Below are positions 20,991-32,453 of a stretch of DNA of 64,000 bases, in pieces. A program made the position numbers and the translations under genes. The notes under the pieces are model-generated. The model was not told the DNA's origin. It searched no databases and worked only from the letters and a program-made list of their open reading frames with translations. Position 1 is the stretch's first letter. The number at the start of each line of letters is the position of its first letter. Source of the stretch: Conoideocrella luteorostrata (lineage: Eukaryota > Ascomycota > Sordariomycetes > Hypocreales > Clavicipitaceae); NCBI GenBank assembly GCA_032433595.1, contig JASWJB010000048.1, positions 1 through 64,000 on the forward strand, in the 5' to 3' direction.

Positions 20991-22430
20991 TGTTAGGATT
21001 TTATTATTATTAGATGTTTCTTCATTAACCTACTCCACTTAACGATCATCATCCTTGGTATTGTGAAGAGGCGTGAAACCTGAAAGTGTGTATCAAATAT
21101 GACAAGTTTTCTTGGACTAAAACGGTCTGATTTGGCATCCACCGGTAGGCTGAATGGTTATTCCTTTCTAGAGTTACCGGATAAATGGTCTGGGAGAGTA
21201 TGTAAACTCAGGGTCGCCACTTTTGCTGGGAGGATCGACAGGGCTGATTGCAAGGGAATACACGGTAAATCTGGTCGTCTAAGATGTAATGGAAAGAGTT
21301 GTCTTAACGAGCTCGTGGACATCAGCTTTGCTTTGGTATACAAAAGGTATTCTTCTGGGCCTAAAATCCGGGTGGTTCGTCGACATGCTGGTGTTGTGCC
21401 AGCAACGATCATGCTGAAGAGAGTGTTTGGAAATTGCGGAGGGAAATAAAAAATAGCCACCAGGCTTCTTCAAAGGGGGACCACACGCTTTATAATCTAG
21501 TCTCAGCCCGCCCGTAACCGCCGTGACTGAGGCTCTAACAGCCAATGAAGCCGGGGAGGCTACTTCGCGGTCGGTCCCCTGTAAATCACGACACCCGTGC
21601 CGCTTACTCGATCAAGACAAAGATACGAGATGAATATTCCGCACACCCTCTGGAAACGCCATCGAGCTGCATTACGGTTTGGACGAGACTCTCCCAGACA
21701 GCGAATGCCTGCACGTTTGCCTCGCATATGACTTCAAAGCAAGCTGGTATTTCTCATACGAATAGCAGCCCATATAAATCCGCATGAGGTGAACTAGAAG
21801 TCAGGGTAATTATGGGCATTGACGCCGGCCTTCTCTTGTTTGTAACCATCCCATAGTCTAGCCGGGGCTGTATACGGTAGGTAGTATTGTATTCGCCCGT
21901 CGCGGCGGTCGCCCTTATGGTTCGCCGATGGCCCGCCCAAGCCACCGCACGCATTTGAATTGGACGAAGCACCCGGCGAAACAGCTTATGCTGAGTGGCT
22001 TTCTAAGCTGAATCCTTGCCGGGCGGACGAGCGGACAGCCAGGGCAATGTACAGCGGACATGGGCGACTGGCGACCTGGCGAAGCAACTAGGCCATGTTT
22101 TATTGGAGGCACGAGGGAACAGGACGCCGCTGTTGTCAGGCGATTGCTCGCGGAGCTATTAGCATCTACAGGGAATCCCAATCATGATTGGTGGTAATCA
22201 TGTGGCGTTCTTCGCCTCCTAAATAATAACCGGTAGTCTCAATGCCGAGGTGATCGGCATTACTATCGAAACGGATCTGGATTTGGGAGCGAGCGGGCTA
22301 ATGCATCCATCTCATGATGTCCTCGGGCTATATGTCCTGCTATTGCATGAAAACCGGTGAGTTGGCTGCCATCCCACCTGCGTAAGGCGCATTTCAGTTT
22401 TGTAACAATGCAGTCCACTCCAACGCCATA
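20991..22430. other. Gene-poor stretch with possible debris
   Basis: Short frames on both strands (for example 21,099-21,449 plus and 21,460-21,158 minus) show no recognised motif. The minus-strand frame may be the decayed N-terminus of the esterase, but I could not confirm it. Confidence 0.4.
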
Positions 22431-22960
22431 CTAGCTTAGCTCTGCTGCAAGAGGCCCCATCAGCCTGTGGATCACAGCTTCGTATACCGATTGTGGCTGC
22501 ACGCGGACGTAGAGCCCTCGCCCGTTCATGCCAGACATGGATGCTGCCAGAGATTTGAAGCCAACCAGATATTGCGGGAAGATGTTCGCAATCCAGTATG
22601 TTCCTGGTACGTTCACGTCAAATGTTCATTTGGGAAATTCCTAGTCAGCCTTAAGAAACGGCCGCGTTCATGACAATTCCAGCTGCTCTTATACCTCCAT
22701 AGAGATGATCTACGACCTGAATGTACTGCGCGAACGCCTCTTCTAGAGAACTCTGGTTTGCCACATCCCCACATACATACGACGTCTTAATGCGATAACG
22801 CTCGCTTAAATATAAAAACTCTGGATCGGGGTCAGGGGCTGCGTCGACCGCTACTGCCTAGCTTCTAAGTCCGACGCCGTAGTGGGTGCGACGTACCGCG
22901 AAGTGACCTCAAGGAACGTTGCTTTCAAAGCCCTTGAGATCGTCAAACCGGTCAAGGATA
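22431..22960 (-). pseudogene. Decayed short-chain dehydrogenase/reductase, sorbose-reductase type
   Basis: Minus-strand segments follow the order of a classical SDR: AVAVDAAPDPDPEF and TSYVCGDVANQSSLEEAFAQ (start of the cofactor half and the DV element), then GGIRAAGIVMNAAV (the NNAG position), then EFPK-stop-TFDVNVPGTYWIAN, ASMSGMNGRG (catalytic Ser region) and SVYEAVIHRLMGPLAAEL (region of the catalytic YxxxK, here without the lysine). Lesions are a TAG before AVAVD, a frameshift after MNAAV, a TAG before EFPK and a TGA where family members have Trp (TGG to TGA). The similarity is closest to NADP-dependent sorbose reductase/mannitol dehydrogenase SDRs as I recall them. No product is expected. 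Confidence 0.65.
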
Positions 22961-23553
22961 AGTTGAGCCCGACATGTACGACGATAATAACGGAAGGGTC
23001 ATCGTAGTTAGCTCTCTAGTTCGGTCAAAAAGGGACCTGGCGAACAAAGATTCTAGTTCTATTACGCTGGGCAAAAGTCTGCTGTACATCGTTTGAACCA
23101 TGCGACCGTAGGGCTCCATCGCTGCTGGTGGCGCAAGTAAAACGTACAACAGTGCGTGTACGGGCCACAACCAGGTAGAGTCAGTAGTGGGATTATCGAG
23201 CTCTGTGGGATTGTCCTTGATTTGTATCTAATTTAAAAGGATTTAAGCCTATTTGTACAGCTGAATTAACCACCAATTCCGGCATGTTGTATGCTGAGAA
23301 TAACTTGATATAACGGATCCGGTTGTACGCACCCGGTACTGACGAAAACAGAGGAAATAGAGCTTTCAAAAACAGAGCAGCTGAAGACAGTCAGATTCCT
23401 CGGGATCTTCTCCCACGTGCTGGAATTCTTGTGACATATCATGACTACTCTGGCTAAAAATTGAACGGCCACAAGGGGCTCCAAGTGCTCCACCGCATAA
23501 TGACGGCGCGCTCAAAATGCAGTGCCTCCTGGCTCTAGCCTTGAGGAAATCGC
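22961..23553. other. Spacer downstream of the P450 gene
   Basis: About 590 bases. A 72-codon minus-strand frame at 23,170-22,952 (with MEPYGRMVQTMYSRLLPS) may belong to a further decayed gene that I do not recognise. Confidence 0.4.
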
Positions 23554-25345
23554 CTACTTCTTTCCAGTAGACTCTTCCCGTCTTCGTATCAGCAGGGATG
23601 TAGTAGGATCCGGAAACAAAAACTCGTCCACGGAAGTGTTCTCCGGCCGTGTTTTCCCATCTGGATACTTGAAATCGTATTCCAAGAGCAAATTCGACAA
23701 GATTAGCTTAATCTCTGTGTTGGCGAAATACTTTCCCGGACAGGCGTGTTTTCCGTACCCGAAATTCAGGTCGGTTTTATCAGTTTGGGTGAATGATTTC
23801 GACACACGGCGCGACGTCTCATCACTCCTGTCCCCAAACCGGAAGGGGTCGAACGCCAGCGGGTCTCCAGGAACATTAGCAGGGTCGTGCATAAGTGATA
23901 CGAGGGGCATCGCGATGTGGGTGCTGGTAGGGAGGGTGATGCCGCTGGAGAGCTTAATGGGCTGGTGAACCACACGATTAAATGCCACTACTGGTCTGTT
24001 AAAAATCGAGCCATAGTTTTTTTGTACCGGACGTGCTTTGATGACTTACGTTGAGTTGGCGGGCTTCTTCTAAGCGACTCCTTCATGCAGCGATCTAACA
24101 AGTGTAGCTTGGCCATGATTGACTTTTGCCAACCGCCACCATCCTCCGCCAAAGCGTTCTGGATCTCAGTTCTTAGACGAGGGATATATTCCTGGTGGGC
24201 GCAGAGGTCTAGAAGGGCGTTGGTCGCGACCACCGAAGTAGTGTGAATTGCGGCTAAACTCAAGAATATCTGGCGGTGTGCTAGCATTTCTGGCGATCCA
24301 TCAAAAGCGACAGGTGCGTCCATCATCAACTGCAGCAAGTCTTGGCTCTTTTCGTAGCCTGGTGCCCCAGCAGCCTCTGCAGCCCTTCGCTCACGCACTA
24401 TTGGGGAGATGACTTGCTTTGCTGTCTTAATATTACTATGCAGCCGCCAATACGAGGGCAGTAACAGAACAATAACTGGATGCAGAAGCCATGGCAAGCC
24501 ACGGAGAATCATGGCAGTTGTGAAAAAGTGTTCAGTAAACTCCCTACTTATGGCAAGCCACCTCTCGTCCCGGCCGGCCTTCAAGCCGACAAAGGCGCGA
24601 GCAGAGACGCGCGATACACAATTCAAAACTATCTCGTAAACCTTGGCTTCAGCCCATTTACCTACAAGTATTTTCCGAAAACGGTTAGCCAAATGTATAA
24701 CTCAAAAATGTGCATGCTAGGGCAGGCGTACCTTCGCAGCTGGGGATTTCTTTCTTGAAAGCAAAATCCAGCTCCTCTTTCATAATTGGAAGCATCTGCG
24801 CGAGCATTGGTGTCAGCTTATGCACGAGAGCTTGGGTGCTCAGATGGTCGCTCATGTGGATCGCGTCAATTGACGTGTATCGGCCGTAAAAGTTCTTCGC
24901 ATAGGCGGATGTTGCGCTGAGCGTCTCCTCCGGCAGGTATCTCAATTCTTCCAAGTATGCATTTGAGATGACAAAGATGTCTCCGTCGATTCGGCGGATC
25001 TTGAACATGGAGCTCGTGGATTTCTTGAGCTACACACACAAACACACACCAAGTCAGTATTCTGCCATACCTTTTGACAGCTAGTCGCCGACTTACCTTT
25101 TGGTACCCATCCTCGATAATTCCACGACTTTGCGTGAAAAAGCGCATCCGAAGAAGCCAGCTCGGTTCAAAAATCGACCTGTAGCCAGCAGTGGGGGCGC
25201 TGAGTTTGGCGGAATGCTTCTGTGTCAGCATGTGCAGCGTGAGCAGCATGAAGATGGAGCATGTAGCGACAGTCCACCAGCTTCTTTGCGTGTCCACGTC
25301 ATCGAAGCCGGAGGCCGTAGGTAGCTTGACAGAATAGTAACTCAT
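23554..25345 (-). CDS. Cytochrome P450 monooxygenase, four exons
   Basis: Exons 25345-25097, 25029-24732, 24661-24050 and 23990-23554 (minus) join in frame to 531 aa. Three introns have GTAAGT, GTACGC and GTAAGT donors. An N-terminal hydrophobic stretch (about 23-42, WWTVATCSIFMLLTLHML) would anchor the enzyme in the endoplasmic reticulum. The I-helix has AAIHTTS (the AGxxTT position), the K-helix has KESLRR (ExxR), and the haem-binding loop is FGYGKHACPGKYFAN with the axial Cys. It resembles fungal secondary-metabolism P450s of the ent-kaurene-oxidase-like group, but the substrate cannot be told. It stands alone: neighbours on both sides are decayed genes or spacers, so no biosynthetic cluster is visible. 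Confidence 0.92.
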
Positions 25346-28300
25346 GTTGGACGTGGGGGCCTCGCCTTAGCAGACCTTTTGCGCGTACAAGTAGAAAGTA
25401 AACGTATTTCAAGTAAGAAAAATCAGAAAGTCTGACGCTGCATATATAGTGTGGAGAGGCTGTGCCGATGTACATTGAGGATGCACATGGAGGATTATTG
25501 TGCGCAATCTGGCTTATCATTCTCGCCCTCAAACGGGGCACCAAACTTGACAGCTAATTGGTGCATGTCGGAAATAGAAGTGGTCGGCTGTACCACAGCT
25601 CAAGGCAATATACGAGGCGCGACGGCCGTATCTATGCAAGAGGGCGTCTTCCTGTGCAAGGTCGAAATGGAGACCCCCAATTTCGGTGTGTCAGCTCTCT
25701 CTACGTCGACTATCTCGATCCACTCATACATCGGCTGCGTAAAACTCCTATTGGCTCAAACAAGCAGATAATGGTAATTCATGCCGAAACACATAGCCAC
25801 CCATCCTACTCCGTAAACCTGCTCAATATCGCAGCTGCTAGCTCCAATAATAGGTGCAACAGGTCGTGACGAAAAACCCGGCCATCCTACCTTATCTCTC
25901 TTTCTAATTCTTTGCAACCTAGTCGTATGTGAGACAGCCTCACTCACAGAGGAGATTAGCACACGTCCACTTTGTGTGATTGTAGGTGATGTGATAACCG
26001 GCCCTGTACCCGACTACTGGGTGCGGTTGTTGCGGGACGGCAAGAATTGAATGCAGTGGTAAGATGTCGGTCCGCACGTCTCCGTATTCGTACCCTGGCT
26101 GGTATTGACTCGACTGCATGCAGGAGCGGCATGACGCGGAAGAATGTGCTTGATCCGAACAGGGTCAAATTATTGGTGCCACTCAGCTTACGCACTATCG
26201 GTGATATACTAGACGGAACTCGATCCGGCGGTCTGTATTAATGGATTTGTTTAACAATTATTGGATTGGATAGGTCGGGGCCAATCCGTGTGCATTGATA
26301 GCGAGAGTAGTGTTACGATGATAATGGATTCAGAAAATTTCCTCTGACGGCCCCATCCGAAACCTCCCTATTTATACCCCCATTAGCTGCGACCGCCTTG
26401 TCCAGGAGTCCCGCCTTAGGCCCAAAGGCTACACAGCAGCGACCGTGCAACCCAACAATAATACCCTTTTCATGCACACAACATTGGAGAATGCTGTATT
26501 ACGAGTCAAGCCAGTGTGTCTTCATACTTAACACCAGAACAGCAGAGGGTATCGGGATTCTGTTTGTGAGTATCTCTTCGGCGACAGCAAAGCGTCATTG
26601 CATAATGACAGGGGTCGGCAGCCAATTAAAAGCAGCGCATTAAAGGGTACTTCTTCTGCCTGCGAATTGACGCTATGATAGAAGTCCCAGTAATCTGCCG
26701 ATTCACAAACAATAAGCCACATCGCACGTCTCACAGCCCTGACGGCTCCTGATCACCATTAAGGTTACTCTACGGAGGACTCCGAAGGTCATCGGCGCTG
26801 ACAAGGGTGCCTGTGGGTGGGTGGTCCCAGTTCCAAAGTGATGCTTTACGGTCACCGACGAGATACAAACGAGAATGAGTATATACGGTATTATCATAGT
26901 GATATAGCACACATGCATTCCATTCGTTATGATATTCCGTGCGTCGTAGAGGCTCGAGTAAAATGAGTCAGGACTGGCTTGTATGTCACGACTGCTGACA
27001 CCGGGTCACTCTACCCAGACAAGGGGGGCGGGACAATCTGCGTGATCTTGATGGCTTGTCCAAACCACACTGTAAAAGATCACGTCATTTGTCCCCCCCA
27101 TGCAGGAGCTGAAAACAAGGAGGGTTGAAAACGCCGCAACCCACACCCAGCCCGATTTAGCCCAGAAGCGTCAGTTGCCATACGATAATAGTTCTGACGA
27201 TGTTGTGGATGTGTTGAAGGAAGTAGGTCAATAGGTAGCGGGTAGGCTTTGTGGGGGTTCTGATAAGGCACCCGACCGCGCGCGTCATGATGCCTCTCAA
27301 ATGAGCGAATGAAATATTGCCCGATTTTCGCGTGTAGAGCATTATTTTACCCTGTGGCTGCTAGTTAGATACTCGTATTTATGTGGCAGGGCATGGTAGC
27401 AGCGACGGGTGCGTATATAATATGCATTACGGCGTTTTGTAGCAGTTTTTTTTTCCTTCTCGACAGCTTCGAGCAGTGCCGTCGGGTGGTAACTGGTCAT
27501 GAGGGCACGCGGGCGGGGGAAATAGCTGGTCAACCACAAGCTCAAAAGCCCCTCTCAACGAATCCACCGTCAATTGAGCGAACGGAGCGATCGATTTGCC
27601 GACCGTAAGTTCAATCTCATCATGACACCCAAGAGAGGCGAAGCTGCAAGGTACGATTGACTATCACGCGTTTCCGGCTACGGGCCGAGCAAACATAGCC
27701 TAACCCCGTTAGAGGTTAGAAGGAAGCCCGCCCGCCCGGGTTTAAGCCCAATAGAAGCTAACCCTTGGTCTGCTATCACTATTGCCCGAGAAAAGACGCC
27801 TCATTTGGATGATAAAGGGGCTCGTACGAATCTTAGAAGAGGCGTAACAAAGCTGTCACATGAGACCATAAATGAATAGATTAAATATACTCTACATGCC
27901 TTACTAACTTCACGATGCAATCAAGAGCGGTAGTAGCTACACCAGGCCCCGAGCAGCCTGTATAGATACGTACACGTACACCTGCGCGAAGTGCGCCGGG
28001 AAGGACTCAGCGTTGATGGCTGGACCCGTATTGTGGGAGCACTAAATCTTCTCATTAGCACCGCGTGCTAACTTGCAGCCTATGTTTTTCGCCCAGTCAG
28101 CAGTAAAGTGCATCAAATACACTTCTTCTGTCCAGACCTCATAAGTTCTTAATTATCCGGTGAGATGAGCATTTCTTCATTCCGGAAGCAGGGGAGATGG
28201 AAGGGGCCGGGGGCACGGTGCTTGCTGCATGCCACATTTCATGCACGGCGCTCTCAGAGCCATTGGTTCCCGTACGTGGCGCCTTGCCTACTGCCAGTCC

Positions 28301-28754
28301 TGCTCAGCAAACAATGTGTGGAGTGAGTTGTTGACTGTCGCATACCAAGCCGATGCAAGATGTATTCAGGGTTCAGTTCAATCTAAACACGCCTATACAG
28401 CTGAAACAAAGTGATCATGGACGCATATCGTCGGACCGCGTTCATCAGCATGTAGTGGAGACAGAGCACCACCATCATGCGAGATCATTCCGTTTCTTCT
28501 AGCCCTGCAAAGAAGTGCATAATACGTGCCTGGGGTTTGAGCGCCATTCTTCAGCTTGCTACGTAGTCGCATGTCCCTCGAGACATGATCTCGGGATGCG
28601 TGCACTTTACGATCGGACGCAATACGGCCGCCAATTCCGAATGAGACTGTCTGCACCCCACCCGTACATGTGATGCGCTAACAGAGGCTCTGTATGTTTA
28701 TAAAGGTAGATAACTGTCAACAGTCAAAAACGGAAACATTTCTGCCAAACACTA
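25346..28754. other. Long gene-poor region upstream of the P450 gene
   Basis: About 3.4 kb. It contains one TACGGAGTA-type motif (25807), the dispersed repeat copy at 26,288-26,430 and short low-complexity frames. No coding sequence could be supported on either strand. Confidence 0.55.
26288..26430 (+). repeat. Dispersed repeat X, copy 1
   Basis: About 140 bases match 42,769-42,910 in the same orientation. Shared anchors are GTGTGCATTGAT, GTTACGATGAT, CTGACGGCCCC, CATTAGCTG and GCCTTGTCC. The copies have diverged by substitutions and small gaps. Probably a decayed transposon piece; its ends were not resolved. Confidence 0.7.
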
Positions 28755-30457
28755 CTAAACTGATGAGTTTTCAGTGTTTAGTATAATTTCTCTAGCAGTA
28801 TGCGCAGCCTGTGCCATGAGCTCGGCCTCTTTTTGTCCAGTCGTATCTCCAAAGACTTCATCCATTTGCTCCAGTGTGCGTCCCATCGTTTCAGGTACAA
28901 ACAAGATTGCCCAAATGCCCGCCAGCACACAGAAAACCGCAAAGAACACATACGTACCAAAACCGATTGACTCGAGCATTGGGGGTGTAGCGACCCCAAC
29001 GATGAAGTTCGACAGCCAATTAACGCAGGTTGCCAAAGCCACCCCCTTTGCTCGTGAAGAGGTTGAGTATACTTCTGCCGGTAAAGCCCAGCCTAGAGGA
29101 GAGTACGACACACCATAGATCAAGATGAAGGCAAATGCCATGGCTACACAAGCCCATCCACCAGAAACATGGGCTTGCCAATTTTTTGAGTACAGAGCAG
29201 ATAAGATGGCAATAATAATGTAGCAGACTCCTGTTCCAATACCGCCAATGATTGATAATGGTCTTCGTCCGGCTTTGTCGATGATGAAGAAGCAGACAAC
29301 TACAGCCACGAGCTGCAAGACGTTGAAGACACCCGACAGAATAAGGGACATTTCGTTGGATTGGCCAATGGACCGAAAGAGCGTCGGAGCATAATAAATA
29401 AAAGCGTTGATGCCTGAAAACTGCTGGAAAAAACAGATACCAACACCCACAATGGTGCGTCGCCACATCTTCTTCCTAACAAGATCAAGCCAAAGCAGAG
29501 CTTCGAGCTTCGGCCCCTGTGCTCCCGGATGTAGATTCTCTTGTGCAAGACGCTGAAACTCAACCTCGGTGACGATTGATCTGTATTCGGCCCGTACTCG
29601 ATCGTCCGATTCAGGCAGGCGACGAAGCTTGCTGAGGCTCTGGAGCGCGGCCCTGGGGCGGTTGACCATTGCGAGCCATCGGGGCGAGTAGGGGAATGTG
29701 TGAACGCCAATCCCAAGCAACGTAGCGCACACCATTTGCAGGCCAAAGGGAAGACGGAAAGACACTTCACTGGGAATGTGTCGGGTAGCAAATGTGATCC
29801 AAAAGGCAATTACGACGCCTGAGACGATCGAAATAGATTCGAGGACGAGCAGAGTACCCCGTAGATGGGGAGGTGAGATTTCGGAAATGTATAGCGGTGC
29901 TCCCTATGCAGCAGAGTGTATAAGTATGCGCACATTGCACCTGTTACAAAAACACGTACCATAGCAAGTGTCCCAACTCCAATACCACCAATGGCTCTTC
30001 CGACAACAAGTGTGCCATAGTCTTGCGCTGCGGTCTGCATGATGGCTCCAATATCGAAAACGATGACCATAATGGTCAGTGCCCATTTGCGCGACACTTT
30101 ATCGGCAAGGTAAGGCATAAACATGCACCCGACGAAGGCACCCAAAAGCAGCATGCCCGTCATCAAGCCAGTGCCAAAGGCTGTTTCCGTCTTGGGGAAA
30201 ACTCGATGGAATTGGTCCATGACATTGATGATGGAGATGACGCCTTGATCATAGCCAAAGGAGAAGCCTCCGAGGGAGGCAAGCGCTGCTGCACCGCAGA
30301 CGTACGGAGAGCCGAAAATGCCGCGGATTCCTGCCGGCCCATATGATACATGTCCGAGGAGAGCCTTGGGATCAGTAATTGTAGACGTCAAATTGTCTCC
30401 ATGCGTTTCAGAGTGCGAGAAGCTAATGTCCTCTTTTGCCGTACGCTCCTCGACCAT
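28755..30457 (-). CDS. MFS sugar transporter (hexose/oligosaccharide porter family)
   Basis: Two exons, 30457-29960 and 29903-28755 (minus), joined over a GTACGT...TAG intron, give 548 aa and 12 predicted membrane helices. Sugar-porter signatures are GYDQGVISIINVM in helix 1, DKVSRKWALT in the loop between helices 2 and 3, GRAIGGIGVGTLAMGAPLY across the splice join, SPRWL after helix 6, QQFSGINAFIYYAPTLF in helix 7, DKAGRRPL and PETMGRTLEQMDEVF at the end. It should import a sugar by proton symport at the plasma membrane; which sugar is open, although QQFSGINA is usual in hexose carriers. The ATG at 30457 was chosen because the family starts near here; an in-frame ATG at 30547 would add 30 residues without homology. 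Confidence 0.92.
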
Positions 30458-31563
30458 GATATCGGAATCCCAAGTAGAGCCTTTGTTTTGGACAAATGAA
30501 TTGCCGGCACATATAAAATTATTGATGTAGCCTGGGGAAAACAGCACCTTATATTCATATCATGGGGAGCTATAACAACGGCCCACCTTATCCCCCACGG
30601 GGTAACTGTCGGGGGATGCCATAGCCTGGGCATACAATCGAAGCTAATTTGCTATTCGGTGTGGTTTGAGTCAACGTTCTTTGAGTGGGCATAGCTGGCG
30701 CGATAAGGTGCCGGACTGACTCCGGGGAACATTGCCCTTTTCGGATAGGGACCAAGCCGCTCCCTCGCTGTAGTGTCTCTTCCTTGACAGTAGTAGCCTT
30801 CGCCTAGCAACCTTCACCTAGCAACCTTCGCCTGCTGGACCGTTCGTTAGTGCACCAGCCTTGATCTTCACACTTCACTGGATTATATTTGTCCAGCCAT
30901 ACAGTTGCAGGGTTTCGGGTTCATTTCTTGGTTATGCTTAGCGATGTCGCACGAGCCAAGCGGATTATCACGAAGGTGGTTTTCAGCGACGCAAAGCGCG
31001 CCAACGCACACTGGCCGTCAGGTATTGGACTTTAATCCCTAGGCCAGGTCTGATCGCGGGCCGAAGGCGTCAACTTGCCTCTGCTCGGGCCATGCCCCCC
31101 ACTCCCACCCCCCCCGTTTGAGCTCAATGGGGCAAATTTCCCCATGATCATGATCGGCTTGCAGAATTCGGAGTGAAGCGTTCTTTGAAAATTGTCTAGC
31201 TTATGGACTAGCCTCGCATAGTAAGAGGCAAAAGTATATTAAATGGGCCGGGCAAAATGCTGAGCAAGTCAGACGACATGGAAGGCGCAATTGGTACCAA
31301 GGAGACAAAGCAGTGTTGACTAGTGGCCGCAGATACATGTACATGATATTTGTGCGAGGTATACTAACATTAAGCGCAATGGTTTTAGGCAATGTCATTC
31401 CCGAAAGGAACAATAGTGATTCTAGCAGCTATTGCGAACCCATCGCGCGCGCAACAAACGGAGCCGACCGGAGCAGAGAGTCAGGGCTTGCTTGGGCAAC
31501 TATACCAAACATGCCGGGACTAATGCAGGATAGGGTATTGTGCTTTATTTAGACGATAACTCG
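30458..31563. other. Spacer upstream of the sugar transporter
   Basis: Promoter side of the transporter gene and 3' side of the surface-protein gene. It includes a short tandem array (30,793-30,838). No gene supported. Confidence 0.5.
30793..30838. repeat. Three imperfect tandem copies of a 14-mer
   Basis: AGCCTTCGCCT, AGCAACCTTCACCT and AGCAACCTTCGCCT follow one another directly, about 340-380 bases upstream of the sugar-transporter ATG. Repeated promoter sites for a regulator are possible but not shown. Confidence 0.65.
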
Positions 31564-32453
31564 CTAAGGTCTTTTGGAACTTTCGGAAGGTAGTTCGTAA
31601 AAGTGCGTCTGCGTTTGAGATGGGTCCGCCGGGAAAGGATGGGTCTGTCCAGACAACTGGTGGCTTGGCTCCTCCTTAATTGGGGAGACTCGATGTGAAC
31701 GCCTCTTCTTCCTCCACAACAAAACTATCCCTACTCCAATTAGCAAGACGGCTAGGCCGCAGCCTACGCCGATGCCCGCTGCCGCTCCTGAACTGAACGC
31801 CTGATTATCGTTGTTGCCACTCGGCCGAGCCGTATACTGATCAGCTGCTCTCTCCGTGGTAGTAGTAGATGCTCGGGTCGACGTTGCGGTGGCGACTTCG
31901 TCAAAGTGTTGGAACCGTACCACGACTGCGTGTGCCCCGACAGCGCCACCTTCACAAGCTGTAGAACTTGCAATCACCACAGTTGTCCCGGCTGCGATCT
32001 GGGCTAATGGTTTAAGAGTCGTGATGCCCGTGACGGCTCTGACGCATCCAAGCGTGGACTGCCAAGGGAAACGCGCCTCCACGTTTACCAGGCAACTGTA
32101 GCTTGCAAATAGGGCGCTGTGAATGTCAGCCGCAATGCAGTTTCTACGTCGGATAGAGGAGTTTCTCACGTCGGGCAACAGGTCTGAATCGTCTCAGTCA
32201 CAGTCCCCACCGAGTTCAGGCTCTGACACGCCATGGTATAGCCGGAAGGACAAATACCAGGAGAAAAATAATATTGCATCGACGGGTTGTAGCCTCCAGG
32301 GAAGCAACCCTCGATAGCCATCGGCCCTTGAGCTAAAAATGAAAATCCATTTTCTTTGGAAGACTGGGTATACCCGACGAGGGATGTGCAAGTTGGGTCG
32401 GCAGTGAAGGTCGTGGTTAATGGGCCGAGGTTGCTCATAGCGCTCGCTTGCAA
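31564..32453 (-). CDS. Single-pass Cys-rich fungal surface protein (sensor-like), unknown function
   Basis: Exons 32453-32170 and 32116-31564 (minus) join over a GTGAGA...CAG intron to 278 aa. The N-terminal 150 residues form a Cys-rich ectodomain of a type common in ascomycetes (starts PLTTTFTADPTCTS, later FSPGICPSGYTMAC and QTCCPT, then RFPWQSTLGC). A Thr/Ser-rich stalk (STRASTTTTERA) and one membrane helix, GAAAGIGVGCGLAVLLIGVG, are followed by a basic stop-transfer RKKRRSHR and a polar tail of about 50 residues. The shape resembles wall-stress sensors such as WSC proteins, but no WSC domain is present. No classical signal peptide is visible before the ectodomain; many relatives, as I recall them, share this. 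Role unknown. Confidence 0.75.

Noticed and set aside
14635..30457. A secondary-metabolite cluster around the P450, SDR and transporter
   Set aside because: The SDR is dead, the transporter is a sugar porter over 3 kb away, and no backbone synthase is present.
30593..31102. Candidate CreA-type sites (SYGGRG) upstream of the sugar transporter
   Set aside because: Three matches in about 500 bases is close to chance for such a degenerate 6-mer.
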